Source: Melioribacter sp. | Lineage (GTDB): Bacteria; Bacteroidota; Ignavibacteria; Ignavibacteriales; Melioribacteraceae | DNA length: 64,000 bases | Assembly: GCA_026417975.1 (NCBI GenBank) | Contig: JAOACD010000016.1 | Coordinates: 124,001-188,000 of the forward strand | Direction of reading: 5' to 3' | Part shown: positions 19,401-26,429 of the stretch, one piece after another | Layout of the letters: every line of letters starts with the position of its first letter | Position numbering within the stretch: the first letter of the stretch is position 1 | Made by a program: the position numbers and the translations under genes | Notes under the pieces: generated by a model | What the model was told of the DNA's origin: nothing | The model's input: only the letters and a program-made list of their open reading frames with translations | Database searches by the model: none

Positions 19401-19985
19401 TTTGTTTTAGGTAGACCATGGCAGGCTAAACCAAGGACTGTTTTTATGAATTGCTATGAGCCAGCATCATTGAATCCAGCTGGTTGGTCAACTTGGAATG
19501 TAACACCAGCACTTTACGCTGAATATAAATGTTACGGTCCTGGTTCTGATATCTCAAAAAGGTTAACTTCTATTTCAAGGCAATTGACAGATGAAGAAGC
19601 AAAAGAGTATACACTTAAAAATATATTTTCAAAGAATTCAAATCCAAACTTAGGCTATGATTGGATGCCAGATATTGTAACATCAGTAGAAAATTCAGAG
19701 GCAAGAAATAATGAAATTCCTCTCAACTACTCTCTTTCACAAAATTATCCAAATCCATTTAATCCTACTACAACAATAAATTATACTTTACCAAAAAGTA
19801 CTAAAGTAAAATTGGTAATATTTGATGTAATAGGACAGAAGATAACTACTCTTGTAGATGAACTGCAAAACCCTGGTTATTATAAAGTTCAATTTAATGC
19901 TACTAATCTTGCAAGTGGAATTTATTTTTATCAATTAATTACAGATGATTATTGTGTTACAAAGAAAATGATTTTACTAAAATAA
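16410..19985 (+). CDS. Secreted multidomain pectinesterase with type IX sorting domain
   Basis: This 1191-residue protein starts with a signal peptide (MKKYLLVLIFLLFNNLIYTQ). Three diverged copies of a roughly 180-residue beta-rich module follow (VQFSLMPKSGYTFYADSISL and its relatives). Two fibronectin-III-like repeats lie at about 575-670 and 675-773. A pectinesterase beta-helix begins with KDGTGDYTSVQAAF near 785; it carries GYQDTYY (catalytic Asp), GSVDFIFG (second Asp) and LGRPW (Arg). The final 80 residues are a type IX secretion sorting domain (NYPNPFNPTTTINYTLP ... GIYFYQL). It would remove methyl esters from pectin outside the cell. An SD (GGAGG) precedes the ATG. Confidence 0.93.
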   Translation: MKKYLLVLIFLLFNNLIYTQNKAFVQWKCIPPDSQKVSVVQGNLVGFPQIGSPGFVVRSYTGTNPGPLGTNQRWWPHDGTNPISWGNETVQVSTRYVQFSLMPKSGYTFYADSISLWLGGGGTSYMRANIWVSLKSSFINAKKLNPNPLILGNNNDTLYIFKIGEQVKDGDTLFVRVYPWYEGTPSTSKYLYIQDVKIWGTTKGKTYLATAKWPLTNPADGGTGFSVITTGQVVAEDEFFKNTEINQYTGPNNSQRIRMAGTNNTWPAGLKDQIDSVYVQFAVGPKSGYTFYVNKISLDIGARSSSTFKANIWISTDKQFKNAIKLDYKTSDPSGNNYLNSNLLEHFEFTQNIIVKSGEKFYLRIYPWHESSTVSTGKYLCLQNIIIEGEVEGSPVASSVLWPYEEGEEFVTTGPVLGEAVKYSPTMKFYGTTQLPDVNGKNLKCGAIQTVSKTWNAEPNPTDTLYFQYTAKPKFGGTLYVDSVSFYMGGWFSNNLRAAVYYSKDSTFTKKFLLIKDTSLVGNKLSKFGAKLEEIVNTGEKFYLRIYPHNTKAEGWAKLIAVDSMKIMGRVLGVTADPPTVTTLQVADISTTFATSGGNIPNDGGAIVTSRGVCWNTKGNPTINDNKTNDGSGSGSFKSIMTGLTPGTKYFVRAYAINSAGISYGNVLEFTTLDSLTVPVVKTTTITNILAKTANGGGEVLNWGGDSVIVRGVCWNKTGNPTIKDSKTENGKGIGKFVSILYPLEPNTKYYVRAYATNSKGTGYGEEITFTTQQIAPPVTKVVAKDGTGDYTSVQAAFNDIPDYYTGTYTIFVKKGVYYEKILLPASKTNVVLKGEDRDKTILTYDDYAGKNNLGTSGSYSVAIDADDFTAMNITFQNTIKNDGSRGGNEQAVALRVNGDRQQYYNCKLLGYQDTYYTWGGRGVGRIYMKNCYIEGSVDFIFGRDIVVFDSCEIHINREGGTLTAASTDAESKFGYVFRDCKITADSIGFDGRRITSFVLGRPWQAKPRTVFMNCYEPASLNPAGWSTWNVTPALYAEYKCYGPGSDISKRLTSISRQLTDEEAKEYTLKNIFSKNSNPNLGYDWMPDIVTSVENSEARNNEIPLNYSLSQNYPNPFNPTTTINYTLPKSTKVKLVIFDVIGQKITTLVDELQNPGYYKVQFNATNLASGIYFYQLITDDYCVTKKMILLK

Positions 19986-19998
19986 GTATATGAAATCT

Positions 19999-20030
19999 AA
20001 GGGCTATTCATTTACTTTTGAATAGCCCTT
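19999..20030 (+). terminator. Hairpin terminator after pectinesterase
   Basis: A perfect 12-bp stem pairs AAGGGCTATTCA (19999-20010) with TGAATAGCCCTT (20019-20030) around an 8-base loop. The following tract is only moderately T-rich (TATT). It lies 14 bp after the pectinesterase stop, so it probably ends or attenuates that transcript before the esterase gene. Confidence 0.8.
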
Positions 20031-20051
20031 TATTAACAATTGAGGTTAAAA

Positions 20052-21005
20052 ATGAAAAAAGTTTTAATAATGTTTTTTTTGATGCTTAGTATTTGTTATT
20101 CTCAAGTTAAAGTTTTACGCGATACTTCTTTTACATTAAACTCTGCGTATCAAAAAGTTAAAAATGATTACCCTTCAGTAAAGTTAGCTAAAATAAATAG
20201 AAATGTTATCATTAAAAAAAATATAGTTTATTACAGAGAGAATAAAAGAAAACTTCATCTTGATTTATTTTTGCCAGCATCAAAAGAAAAAAAACTTCCG
20301 TGCGTGATAATAATTCATGGTGGTGGTTGGCGTTCAGGTCATAAAGAGATGGAATGGGCTTTGGCATCGAATTTGGCTTCAAAAAATTTTGTTACTGCAA
20401 CAATAGAATATAGACTTTCAACAGAAGCTCTTTATCCTACATCTGTTTTTGATATTAAAAATGCAATTTTATTCTTTAAGCAAAATGCATTAAAGTATAA
20501 TATTGATACTAATAAAATTATTTTGATGGGACAATCTGCGGGAGGACAATTAGCAGCACTTGCTGGTGTAACATATGGAATAAAAAAATTTGAGCCAAAT
20601 CTAAAAAAATACTCAACCAAAGTATGTGCAATTATAGATATTGATGGTGTACTTGATATGACAACTCCTTCTGAAAGCGGAAAGGATACAATACCTACTA
20701 AGCCTTCTGCTGCTAAAATGTGGCTTGGATTTACTTACAGAGAAAAACCTGAGCTTTGGATAGAGGCTTCTCCATTAACTTATATCAACAAAAATACACC
20801 ACCAATGTTATTTATAAATAGTTCAATACCTAGATTTCATGCAGGAAGAGACGAAGCAATTGAAATTATGAAAAAATATAATATTTATTATGAAGTTCAT
20901 ACACTAGAAAATACCCCTCATACATTTTGGTTATTTGAACCATGGCAAACCGAAGTTATTAATATTACTGTGAATTTTTTAAGTAAAGTATTACAAAATC
21001 TCTGA
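20052..21005 (+). CDS. Secreted alpha/beta hydrolase (esterase)
   Basis: A signal peptide (MKKVLIMFFLMLSICYSQ) precedes a BD-FAE/esterase-lipase type alpha/beta hydrolase of about 300 residues. The oxyanion motif is HGGGWRSGH, the nucleophile elbow GQSAGGQ holds the catalytic Ser, and the C-terminal histidine lies in TPHTFW. The ATG at 20052 is preferred over an upstream in-frame TTG at 20040, because GAGG falls between them as SD and the signal peptide then starts cleanly. Downstream of a pectinesterase, deacetylation or de-esterification of a plant polysaccharide is plausible, but the substrate is inference. It could be expressed by read-through of the hairpin upstream. Confidence 0.87.
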   Translation: MKKVLIMFFLMLSICYSQVKVLRDTSFTLNSAYQKVKNDYPSVKLAKINRNVIIKKNIVYYRENKRKLHLDLFLPASKEKKLPCVIIIHGGGWRSGHKEMEWALASNLASKNFVTATIEYRLSTEALYPTSVFDIKNAILFFKQNALKYNIDTNKIILMGQSAGGQLAALAGVTYGIKKFEPNLKKYSTKVCAIIDIDGVLDMTTPSESGKDTIPTKPSAAKMWLGFTYREKPELWIEASPLTYINKNTPPMLFINSSIPRFHAGRDEAIEIMKKYNIYYEVHTLENTPHTFWLFEPWQTEVINITVNFLSKVLQNL

Positions 21006-21020
21006 AATTTTTTTCCAATG

Positions 21021-21036
21021 TATGATATATATCATA
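21021..21036. promoter_or_regulatory. 16-bp perfect palindrome, Crp/Fnr-like box
   Basis: TATGATATATATCATA is self-complementary over all 16 bases and contains TGAT-N4-ATCA, the half-site layout used by Crp/Fnr-family regulators. It lies 57 bp upstream of the 21093 gene. A related site occurs at 22035-22050 upstream of the facing gene. AT-richness raises the chance of coincidence. Confidence 0.4.
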
Positions 21037-21092
21037 AAGTTTAGTTAAAGTATTATTTCTGCTATTCGATAATCTGTAAAAAAGGTCTCAAA

Positions 21093-21467
21093 ATGGAACC
21101 TATTAAGAATGAGCGATTTTTCTTAAGAGAAGTCTTTAATAACATTTATGACAAAAAAGATTTCTCAAAAGAAGAATCAAAATTGAAAGATTCTATAGAA
21201 ATCTCAAATACTGCTAAGGCTTTTAACAAATTAGATAAATTTCTCAATTTAGGTAATACAAAAAGATTGGATATAGATGATTTGAATAAAGAGGAGAAAA
21301 AAGAATTTGTAAAGATGTTAGCACAGCTTCTTAAGCGTGGTGTAGTTGGTTATGAAATTCTTGAAGTTAATGGCAAACCAGAAAAGCATTTTATTGAAAA
21401 TCAAATAGGCAATGAAAGAATATATGGAGCAAAACTTTATAAAAAGAAAGGATATTATAGTGATTAA
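21093..21467 (+). CDS. Hypothetical protein, 124 aa
   Basis: I do not recognise this protein. It is hydrophilic and Lys/Glu-rich. The C-terminal half looks folded (LKRGVVGYEILEVNGKPEKHFIENQIG), and the middle has SIEISNTAKAFNKLDKFLNLG. There is no signal peptide or membrane helix. AAGGT precedes the ATG at a good distance. It converges with the next gene so tightly that the two stop codons share a TTAA palindrome at 21464-21467. Both genes carry a TGAT-type box upstream, which suggests joint regulation. No function is proposed. Confidence 0.65.
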   Translation: MEPIKNERFFLREVFNNIYDKKDFSKEESKLKDSIEISNTAKAFNKLDKFLNLGNTKRLDIDDLNKEEKKEFVKMLAQLLKRGVVGYEILEVNGKPEKHFIENQIGNERIYGAKLYKKKGYYSD

Positions 21468-21967
21468 GCAATTACGTTAACAAGTGTTCCAGGGTCTTTA
21501 GCAAATTTTATGTTGTAAATCTTATTAATTCTTTTTTGAATATAGCTTAATTCTTTTACCCCATTTCCCGGTTGGTAAAATACTCCATCAATAATAATGT
21601 AAAATCCCTTTTCATTGTTTGATTCTTTAACCTCAATAGATTCTTCTTCTTGGTAATTAAAACTATTAGAATATTTTTTATTACTTTTATTTGTAACTCT
21701 TTTAGTTTCATTAAAAAATTTTGAACTTTCAAGACTTTGGGCAATCGGTGTATTAGTTTGAAATCTTAATTCATCCTTATGAGAATTTTTGTCATCGGTT
21801 TTTTCAGATATAATTGTGAATTTCTTATCCGCAGAAAGATTCTTAATAAAAGAATAATAATCCTGCTCTTTTTGAGCTTCGTGTATATTTTTAATACTAA
21901 GTGTATTTATTTTAGAGTCAAAGTGTTGTATGATTTGCCTAATTATATTTTGTGTATTAATATTCAT
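21464..21967 (-). CDS. Hypothetical protein, 167 aa
   Basis: I do not recognise this protein. The first 120 residues are polar, Asn/Lys/Ser-rich and probably poorly ordered. The final 50 look folded (GFYIIIDGVFYQPGNGVKEL, then SYIQKRINKIYNIKF). There are no secretion signals. Its stop overlaps the stop of the facing 124-aa gene. AAGAGA serves as a weak SD before the ATG at 21967. A TGAT-type element lies 68 bp upstream. The paired arrangement with the facing gene is the only contextual clue. Confidence 0.6.
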   Translation of the reverse strand: MNINTQNIIRQIIQHFDSKINTLSIKNIHEAQKEQDYYSFIKNLSADKKFTIISEKTDDKNSHKDELRFQTNTPIAQSLESSKFFNETKRVTNKSNKKYSNSFNYQEEESIEVKESNNEKGFYIIIDGVFYQPGNGVKELSYIQKRINKIYNIKFAKDPGTLVNVIA

Positions 21968-22034
21968 TGTCTCTTAAAATTTTGAGTTAATTATAAATGA
22001 AAAAGTAAACTCATTCAAGTATTTTTTTTGGAGA

Positions 22035-22050
22035 TATGATATGTGTCAAA
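22035..22050. promoter_or_regulatory. TGAT-type box related to the palindrome at 21021
   Basis: TATGATATGTGTCAAA shares its first eight bases with the palindrome at 21021-21036 and keeps a TGAT-N4-GTCA layout. It is 68 bp upstream of the 21967 start, a distance similar to the other site and its gene. It also reads TTGACA on the minus strand, so it could instead be a -35 element. Confidence 0.3.
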
Positions 22051-22110
22051 TTATGTTAAAGGAAAAAATATGCATATTTAATGTTAAAATACTAAGATGA
22101 AATCAATAAA

Positions 22111-22503
22111 TTATATTACAGCTATTTCTACTTCTGTTACTTTTTTTTCTTTATCGACCGAAAAACATTTAAGTTTACCTTCCGAGACTGAATAGATTAA
22201 GTATTTCATTGTTGTATCGTTTGCAAACTTAATATCCTCTTGTGACATACGTGCGGGTGTATTTGGGTGCGAGTGATAAACAGCAATTAAATTAGCACCT
22301 TTACTTCTTGCATATTTTAGAGCTTGAAATTGTTCTTTTGGATCAAATGTAAAATGCTCGTTTGATTTATCAACATTTGTCATTCTAATAATGTCTATTA
22401 CAGTATCATCGTTACCAACAAGATAGCCACAAGCTTCAATGGGATAATCATTTTTGCTGTGTTCTATTATTTCAGAAAAAATATTTTCAGGAATTTTTAT
22501 CAT
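22111..22503 (-). CDS. hcyD: JAMM/MPN metalloprotease for sulfur carrier processing (HcyD/Mec type)
   Basis: This 130-residue single-domain JAMM protease has an intact zinc site. The N-terminal Glu lies in YPIEACGYLVG, followed by HSHPNTPARMSQED, the H-x-H-x7-S-x2-D motif, near residues 78-91. Small bacterial JAMM proteins of this type (Mec in mycobacteria, HcyD in Wolinella) cleave sulfur-carrier proteins after their di-glycine, either trimming a C-terminal tail or releasing the attached amino acid. It is the last gene of the sulfur operon, starting 2 bp after the TusA-like gene with GAGGT as SD. The HcyS carrier encoded in the same operon has a tail that needs such trimming. Confidence 0.88.
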   Translation of the reverse strand: MIKIPENIFSEIIEHSKNDYPIEACGYLVGNDDTVIDIIRMTNVDKSNEHFTFDPKEQFQALKYARSKGANLIAVYHSHPNTPARMSQEDIKFANDTTMKYLIYSVSEGKLKCFSVDKEKKVTEVEIAVI

Positions 22504-22505
22504 AC

Positions 22506-22733
22506 TTAACCTCTTTCAATAATTACCATATGAATGTTGTCTTGCAGTTTTTTGATTTCAAGTACTTTGTTGCCTTGTTCAATAACAGTTTTGGGAACAT
22601 TTTCAAGTGGTTCTCCTTCTTTTAAAATTACTTCAAGTATGTCCCCTTTTTCTAATTTTTCTAATTCAAGTTTAGTTTTGACAAAAGTCATTGGGCAGTG
22701 GTCTTTTGTTATGTCCAATCTTACAGTTTTCAT
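22506..22733 (-). CDS. TusA-like sulfurtransferase (CPMT variant)
   Basis: This 75-residue TusA-fold protein begins MKTVRLDITKDHCPMTFVKT. Cys13 in CPMT is the sulfur-carrying position, but the second Pro of the usual CPxP motif is replaced. The rest fits the family (LEKLEKGDILEVILKEGEPL and a C-terminal beta strand). TusA proteins pass persulfide sulfur between proteins. The start overlaps the stop of the DsrE2-like gene (ATGA), and HcyD follows 2 bp later. A second, similar TusA-like protein is encoded nearer the front of the same operon. A role handing sulfur to the HcyS/HcyF system is inference. Confidence 0.87.
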   Translation of the reverse strand: MKTVRLDITKDHCPMTFVKTKLELEKLEKGDILEVILKEGEPLENVPKTVIEQGNKVLEIKKLQDNIHMVIIERG

Positions 22734-23209
22734 ATGAATATTATTTCACCTCCTTCTGAAAGGTTTAAGAATTTAGCTACTCCAAGAATTTCTTTAACCT
22801 CTGGAATAAAATCTTCTTTTTTCAAACCAAGAATATTAATAGACATTTCACAGGCATAAAGGTTAACATTTAATTGTATTGCAGCGTTTATTAATTCTTG
22901 TAAAGTTGCAACATTTCTTTTTTTCATCAAACCTGTTAGTAGTTTGGGACTTATTCCAGCAAAGTTTAATCTACTTAAAGGTAGATTTTTGAAACCGCCC
23001 ATTAAAAAGTTAAAGGTTCGTGCAAGAAATCCTTTTCCAATTGCACTTCTACCTTTTGTTTTTTTTAAAACATTCAGTCCCCAAAAAGTGAAAAAGAGAT
23101 TAACTTCATAATTTACGGCTGCTGCACCAGATGCTATAGTAAAGGCTGCTATAGCTTTATCGAAATCGCCACTAAATAATACTATTGATATTTTCTTTTT
23201 ATTATTCAT
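22730..23209 (-). CDS. DsrE2-like sulfur-relay protein
   Basis: The 159-residue protein starts ISIVLFSGDFDKAIAAFTIA, the DsrE/F fold opening. It has a glycine- and basic-rich middle (FLMGGFKNLPLSRLNFAGI) and the conserved Cys of the DsrE2 subgroup in LYACEMSINILGL. These proteins exchange sulfur with TusA-like partners, often next to a tusA gene, as here. Some hydrophobicity in the middle is typical of DsrE2 and need not mean a membrane anchor. An SD (AAGGAG) precedes the ATG at 23209. It is the twelfth gene of the operon. Confidence 0.85.
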   Translation of the reverse strand: MNNKKKISIVLFSGDFDKAIAAFTIASGAAAVNYEVNLFFTFWGLNVLKKTKGRSAIGKGFLARTFNFLMGGFKNLPLSRLNFAGISPKLLTGLMKKRNVATLQELINAAIQLNVNLYACEMSINILGLKKEDFIPEVKEILGVAKFLNLSEGGEIIFI

Positions 23210-23220
23210 AACACAACTCC

Positions 23221-24024
23221 TTATAATTTTAGTTCACACACGGGCTGTTCATAATCTTGAAGTTCTTTAATTGTAGGATTTTTTCCACATACTAAACAAT
23301 TATCGTTTTTCTTGAGTTTAATTTCTCTAAACTGAGTTGTTAAAGCATTAAATGTAAGTAGTCTATTGGTTAATAGTTCACCTTTTTTAAGTAAATATTT
23401 AAGAGCTTCTACTGCTTGTATTGTTCCTATAACACCAGCAACAGCTCCAAGAATACCTGCTTCGCTACAAGTCGGAACCACTCCTTTTGGAGGAGGTTCT
23501 TTAAAAATGCATCGATAACACATATTTCCTGGTGTATAAGTGAAGGTTTGACCTTCGAATCTTAAAATTCCAGCATGTGAAAAAGCTTTTCCAGTCATAA
23601 CACAAGCATCGTTTACTAAAAATTTTGTTGGGAAGTTGTCTGTACCATCAATAATAAAATCGTATTCTTTGATTATTTCTAAAATGTTTTGGGAAGTTAA
23701 TCTAGTATTGTATGTAATTACATTAACATCGGGATTAAGTTTTTCAATTTTTTCTTTTGCAGAATCTACTTTAGGTTTATTAACATCTGGAGTAAAGTGT
23801 ATAATTTGGCGTTGAAGATTACTTAAGTCTACAATATCACTATCTATTATTCCTAATTTTCCAACGCCAGCTGCTGCAAGATATAATAAAATTGGAGAAC
23901 CCAAGCCCCCTGCCCCAATAATTAATACTTTAGATTCAAGGAGCTTTTTTTGTCCTTCTCCACCAACTTCTTTTAGAATTATATTTCTGCTATATCTAAG
24001 GATTTGTTCTTCGGTGAAATTCAT
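23221..24024 (-). CDS. hcyF: ThiF/MoeB-type sulfur-carrier adenylyltransferase (HcyF-like)
   Basis: This E1-like enzyme of about 267 residues has all key elements: the N-terminal RYSRNIILKEVG, nucleotide-binding IIGAGGLGSP, the Arg-containing NLQRQIIH, DGTDNFPTKFLVND, and two Cys pairs (CYRC and CLVC) that bind structural zinc. It would adenylate the C-terminal glycine of HcyS so that sulfide or a persulfide can form a thiocarboxylate. I place the start at ATG 24024 because AGGGG sits just upstream; a TTG at 24039 is also in frame and would overlap metY. No rhodanese domain is attached, consistent with free sulfide or TusA as the donor. Confidence 0.9.
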   Translation of the reverse strand: MNFTEEQILRYSRNIILKEVGGEGQKKLLESKVLIIGAGGLGSPILLYLAAAGVGKLGIIDSDIVDLSNLQRQIIHFTPDVNKPKVDSAKEKIEKLNPDVNVITYNTRLTSQNILEIIKEYDFIIDGTDNFPTKFLVNDACVMTGKAFSHAGILRFEGQTFTYTPGNMCYRCIFKEPPPKGVVPTCSEAGILGAVAGVIGTIQAVEALKYLLKKGELLTNRLLTFNALTTQFREIKLKKNDNCLVCGKNPTIKELQDYEQPVCELKL

Positions 24025-24035
24025 TTTTTCCCCTT

Positions 24036-25271
24036 TCAAATTTTTTGAAGAGATTGATTAAAATCGTCAATAATATCATTAACATTCTCTATGCCTACAG
24101 AAACTCTAACCATGTTTTCATTTACGCCTGCCAAATTTTTTTCTTCCTTAGTACAGTTAATATAAATAGTAGAATCTGGATGAATTACCAAGGTGCGTGT
24201 ATCACCAATATTAGCTAAATTTTTAGCAAGCTTGAGATTGTTAATAAACTTAAAACATTTTTCTTTTGATTCAAGAAAAAATGTTAGTAAACCGCTAAAT
24301 TTATTATTAAATTGTTTTTTTCCAATATCATAAAATTTGTTTTCTTTTAAGCCTGGGTAATTTACGTTAATTATTTTTTTATGATTTTGTAAGTATTCTG
24401 CTAATTGCAATGCATTATAGCAATGTTTTTCCATTCTTAGCGATAATGTTTCTAGCCCCAATATATGAAGAAATGCATTAAATGGTGATGGAGCAAATCC
24501 TATGTTTTGATAAACTTTAGAACGTGCTGTTATAATAAAGGCTAACCTTCCTACTTTCTGACTCATTTCTTTAATTTGATTGACACTGGATCTTTTCCAA
24601 TCATAAATTCCAGTATCTATTAAGATTCCTCCTACAGCGCTTCCATTTCCACTAATATACTTCGTAGCTGAATGAATAATTATATCTGCTCCAAAATTTT
24701 TTGCTCTCCACAAATAAGGAGTAGAAACCGTGTTATCCACAACAACTGGTATATTATATTCTTTTGCAACCATAGAAATTAATTTAAGATTAGGAACTTC
24801 AAGCTTAGGATTACTGATTGATTCAAAAAAAATCAATCTAGTTTTATTGTTAATTAATTTTTTCCATTCGTCAACTTCATTAATATTTACATAATGAACT
24901 TTAACACCATATTTATTCATTACATCTTTGAAGAACAAATAGGTTCCAGCAAATAAACAGTCGGAAGATATTATTTCATCTTCGTATTGTGTCAATGTTA
25001 GCACTGTAGTTGCAATAGCTGCCATTCCAGACGAAGTAGCAATTGCACCTATACCTTCTTCAATAGCATTCATTCTAAGTTCAAATTCAGTTACTGTTGG
25101 ATTAGAAATTCTTGAGTAAACGTAGCCAAATTTTTTACCTTCAAATACTTCTTGTAGTTCTTCTGCAGTTTGATAGCTATAAGCTGCGTTTTCGTATATT
25201 GGGATTATAGTTGCACCAAATTTATCCTCTTTTGCAAAACCTGAGTGAATAGTTTTAGTTTCAAATTCCAT
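24036..25271 (-). CDS. metY: O-acetylhomoserine sulfhydrylase-type PLP enzyme (MetY)
   Basis: The 411-residue protein is a Cys/Met-metabolism PLP enzyme. It starts FETKTIHSGFAKEDKFGAT; other signatures are YSRISNPTVTEFE, ATSSGMAAIATT, VVVDNTVSTPYLWRA and the Schiff-base Lys in SATKYISGNG. In the Wolinella pathway, MetY joins thiocarboxylated HcyS to O-acetylhomoserine. The start is the ATG at 25271, which lies inside the end of hcyS; the overlap is 11 bp. A longer in-frame start at 25304 adds residues not typical of the family. Cystathionine gamma-synthase or lyase activity is the alternative, but the gene context favours MetY. Confidence 0.88.
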   Translation of the reverse strand: MEFETKTIHSGFAKEDKFGATIIPIYENAAYSYQTAEELQEVFEGKKFGYVYSRISNPTVTEFELRMNAIEEGIGAIATSSGMAAIATTVLTLTQYEDEIISSDCLFAGTYLFFKDVMNKYGVKVHYVNINEVDEWKKLINNKTRLIFFESISNPKLEVPNLKLISMVAKEYNIPVVVDNTVSTPYLWRAKNFGADIIIHSATKYISGNGSAVGGILIDTGIYDWKRSSVNQIKEMSQKVGRLAFIITARSKVYQNIGFAPSPFNAFLHILGLETLSLRMEKHCYNALQLAEYLQNHKKIINVNYPGLKENKFYDIGKKQFNNKFSGLLTFFLESKEKCFKFINNLKLAKNLANIGDTRTLVIHPDSTIYINCTKEEKNLAGVNENMVRVSVGIENVNDIIDDFNQSLQKI

Positions 25272-25479
25272 TGGTTCCGCCACCCATAAAGTATAAAAAT
25301 TCAATTGTATCTGAGTCTTTTAATTCTATTTTATCATAATCAGAGCGCTCAATAATTTCTCCGTTTAATTCTACAGATACCATTTCTGGCATTTGAACGT
25401 TTTTTATCTTTAGTAGTTCACTTATAGTAATTTTTTCTTTTTCAATAGTTTCAGTTTTTCCATTAATAGTAAGTTGCAT
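25261..25479 (-). CDS. hcyS: ThiS/MoaD-like sulfur carrier with C-terminal tail (HcyS-like)
   Basis: This 72-residue beta-grasp protein starts MQLTINGKTETIEKEKITIS and has the central ELLKIKNVQ helix and SVELNGEIIERSDY. The C-terminus is FMGGGTNGI: the glycines needed for adenylation (66-68) are followed by four extra residues, so the carrier must be trimmed before use. The HcyD-type JAMM protease in the operon can supply that step. Its 3' end overlaps the metY start by 11 bp, and part of the tail is encoded in the overlap. A strong SD (AGGGAGG) precedes the ATG. Thiamine biosynthesis (ThiS) is the main alternative but no thi genes are nearby. Confidence 0.88.
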   Translation of the reverse strand: MQLTINGKTETIEKEKITISELLKIKNVQMPEMVSVELNGEIIERSDYDKIELKDSDTIEFLYFMGGGTNGI

Positions 25480-25493
25480 TATTCCTCCCTAAT

Positions 25494-26417
25494 TTATGAT
25501 GTAAAGAATGAGATAGATAAATATCTTTCACCTGTATCAGGAAATACAACTACAATTAATTTATCTTTATTTTCTTTTCTGTTAGCAACTTCTAAGGCTG
25601 CATACATTGCAGCACCGCTTGATATTCCTACAAGTATTCCTTCTTCTTTAATAATTCTTTTTGCCATACTAAGCGCATCTTCATTTTTTACTTTTATAAT
25701 TTCATCTATGATATTTACATTTAGGACATCTGGAATAAAGCCTGCTCCTATACCTTGTATCATATGGGGACCAGGTTTTCCACCAGATAAAACTGGAGAA
25801 CTAAAAGGTTCAACTGCAATTGTTTTTAACTCTGGTTTTCTCTTTTTTAAAACTTCAGATACACCCGTAATAGTTCCCCCAGTTCCTACTCCTGCAACAA
25901 ATATATCAATTTTACCTTCTGTATCGTTCCATATTTCTTCTGCAGTGGTTTTTCTATGGATTTCAGGATTAGCTGGATTTTTGAATTGCTGTGGCATAAA
26001 TGAGTTTTTTGTATTTTTTAAGATTTCCTCTGCTTTTTCTATAGAACCTTGCATTCCTTTTTCTGCAGGTGTTAAAATTACTTCGGCACCTAAAAGTTCA
26101 AGAAGTTTTCTTCTTTCAACGCTCATCGATTCTGGCATTGTGATTATTACTTTATAACCCTTAGCTGCAGCTGCAAATGCAAGTGCAACTCCTGTATTAC
26201 CTGAAGTTGGTTCTACAATAACAGTATCTTTGTTAATTAAGCCTTTCCGTTCAGCGTCTTCAATCATAGCAACACCGATTCTATCCTTAACTGAAGCACA
26301 AGGGTTAAAAGATTCTAATTTTGCTACAACAGTTGCATAAGAGTCTTTTGTAATTCTGTTAATTCGCACAAGTGGTGTATTTCCAATTAGCTTTGTTATA
26401 TTTTCAGCAATCTTCAT
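25494..26417 (-). CDS. cysK: Cysteine synthase
   Basis: This 307-residue PLP enzyme shows the family landmarks: the pyridoxal Lys in [12 protein letters not shown], the substrate loop [13 protein letters not shown], the [12 protein letters not shown] phosphate loop, GISSGAA and a C-terminal [10 protein letters not shown]. It makes cysteine from O-acetylserine and sulfide. In some organisms the CysM paralogue uses a thiocarboxylated carrier instead of sulfide, and the adjacent carrier gene leaves that open here. It starts 12 bp after the first TusA-like gene with AAAGGT as SD. It gives the operon a direct route to cysteine besides the homocysteine branch. Confidence 0.94.
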   Translation of the reverse strand: MKIAENITKLIGNTPLVRINRITKDSYATVVAKLESFNPCASVKDRIGVAMIEDAERKGLINKDTVIVEPTSGNTGVALAFAAAAKGYKVIITMPESMSVERRKLLELLGAEVILTPAEKGMQGSIEKAEEILKNTKNSFMPQQFKNPANPEIHRKTTAEEIWNDTEGKIDIFVAGVGTGGTITGVSEVLKKRKPELKTIAVEPFSSPVLSGGKPGPHMIQGIGAGFIPDVLNVNIIDEIIKVKNEDALSMAKRIIKEEGILVGISSGAAMYAALEVANRKENKDKLIVVVFPDTGERYLSISFFTS

Positions 26418-26429
26418 AAAGTACCTTTT

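Noticed and set aside
22066-22079. 14-bp palindrome AAATATGCATATTT as an operator
   Set aside because: It lies downstream of the sulfur operon in an AT-rich gap with no second copy seen; chance is a sufficient explanation.
25474-26157. Plus-strand open frame of 227 codons
   Set aside because: It is antisense to cysK, has the hydrophobic composition of a mirrored coding frame, and no SD-supported start; the minus-strand gene is clear.
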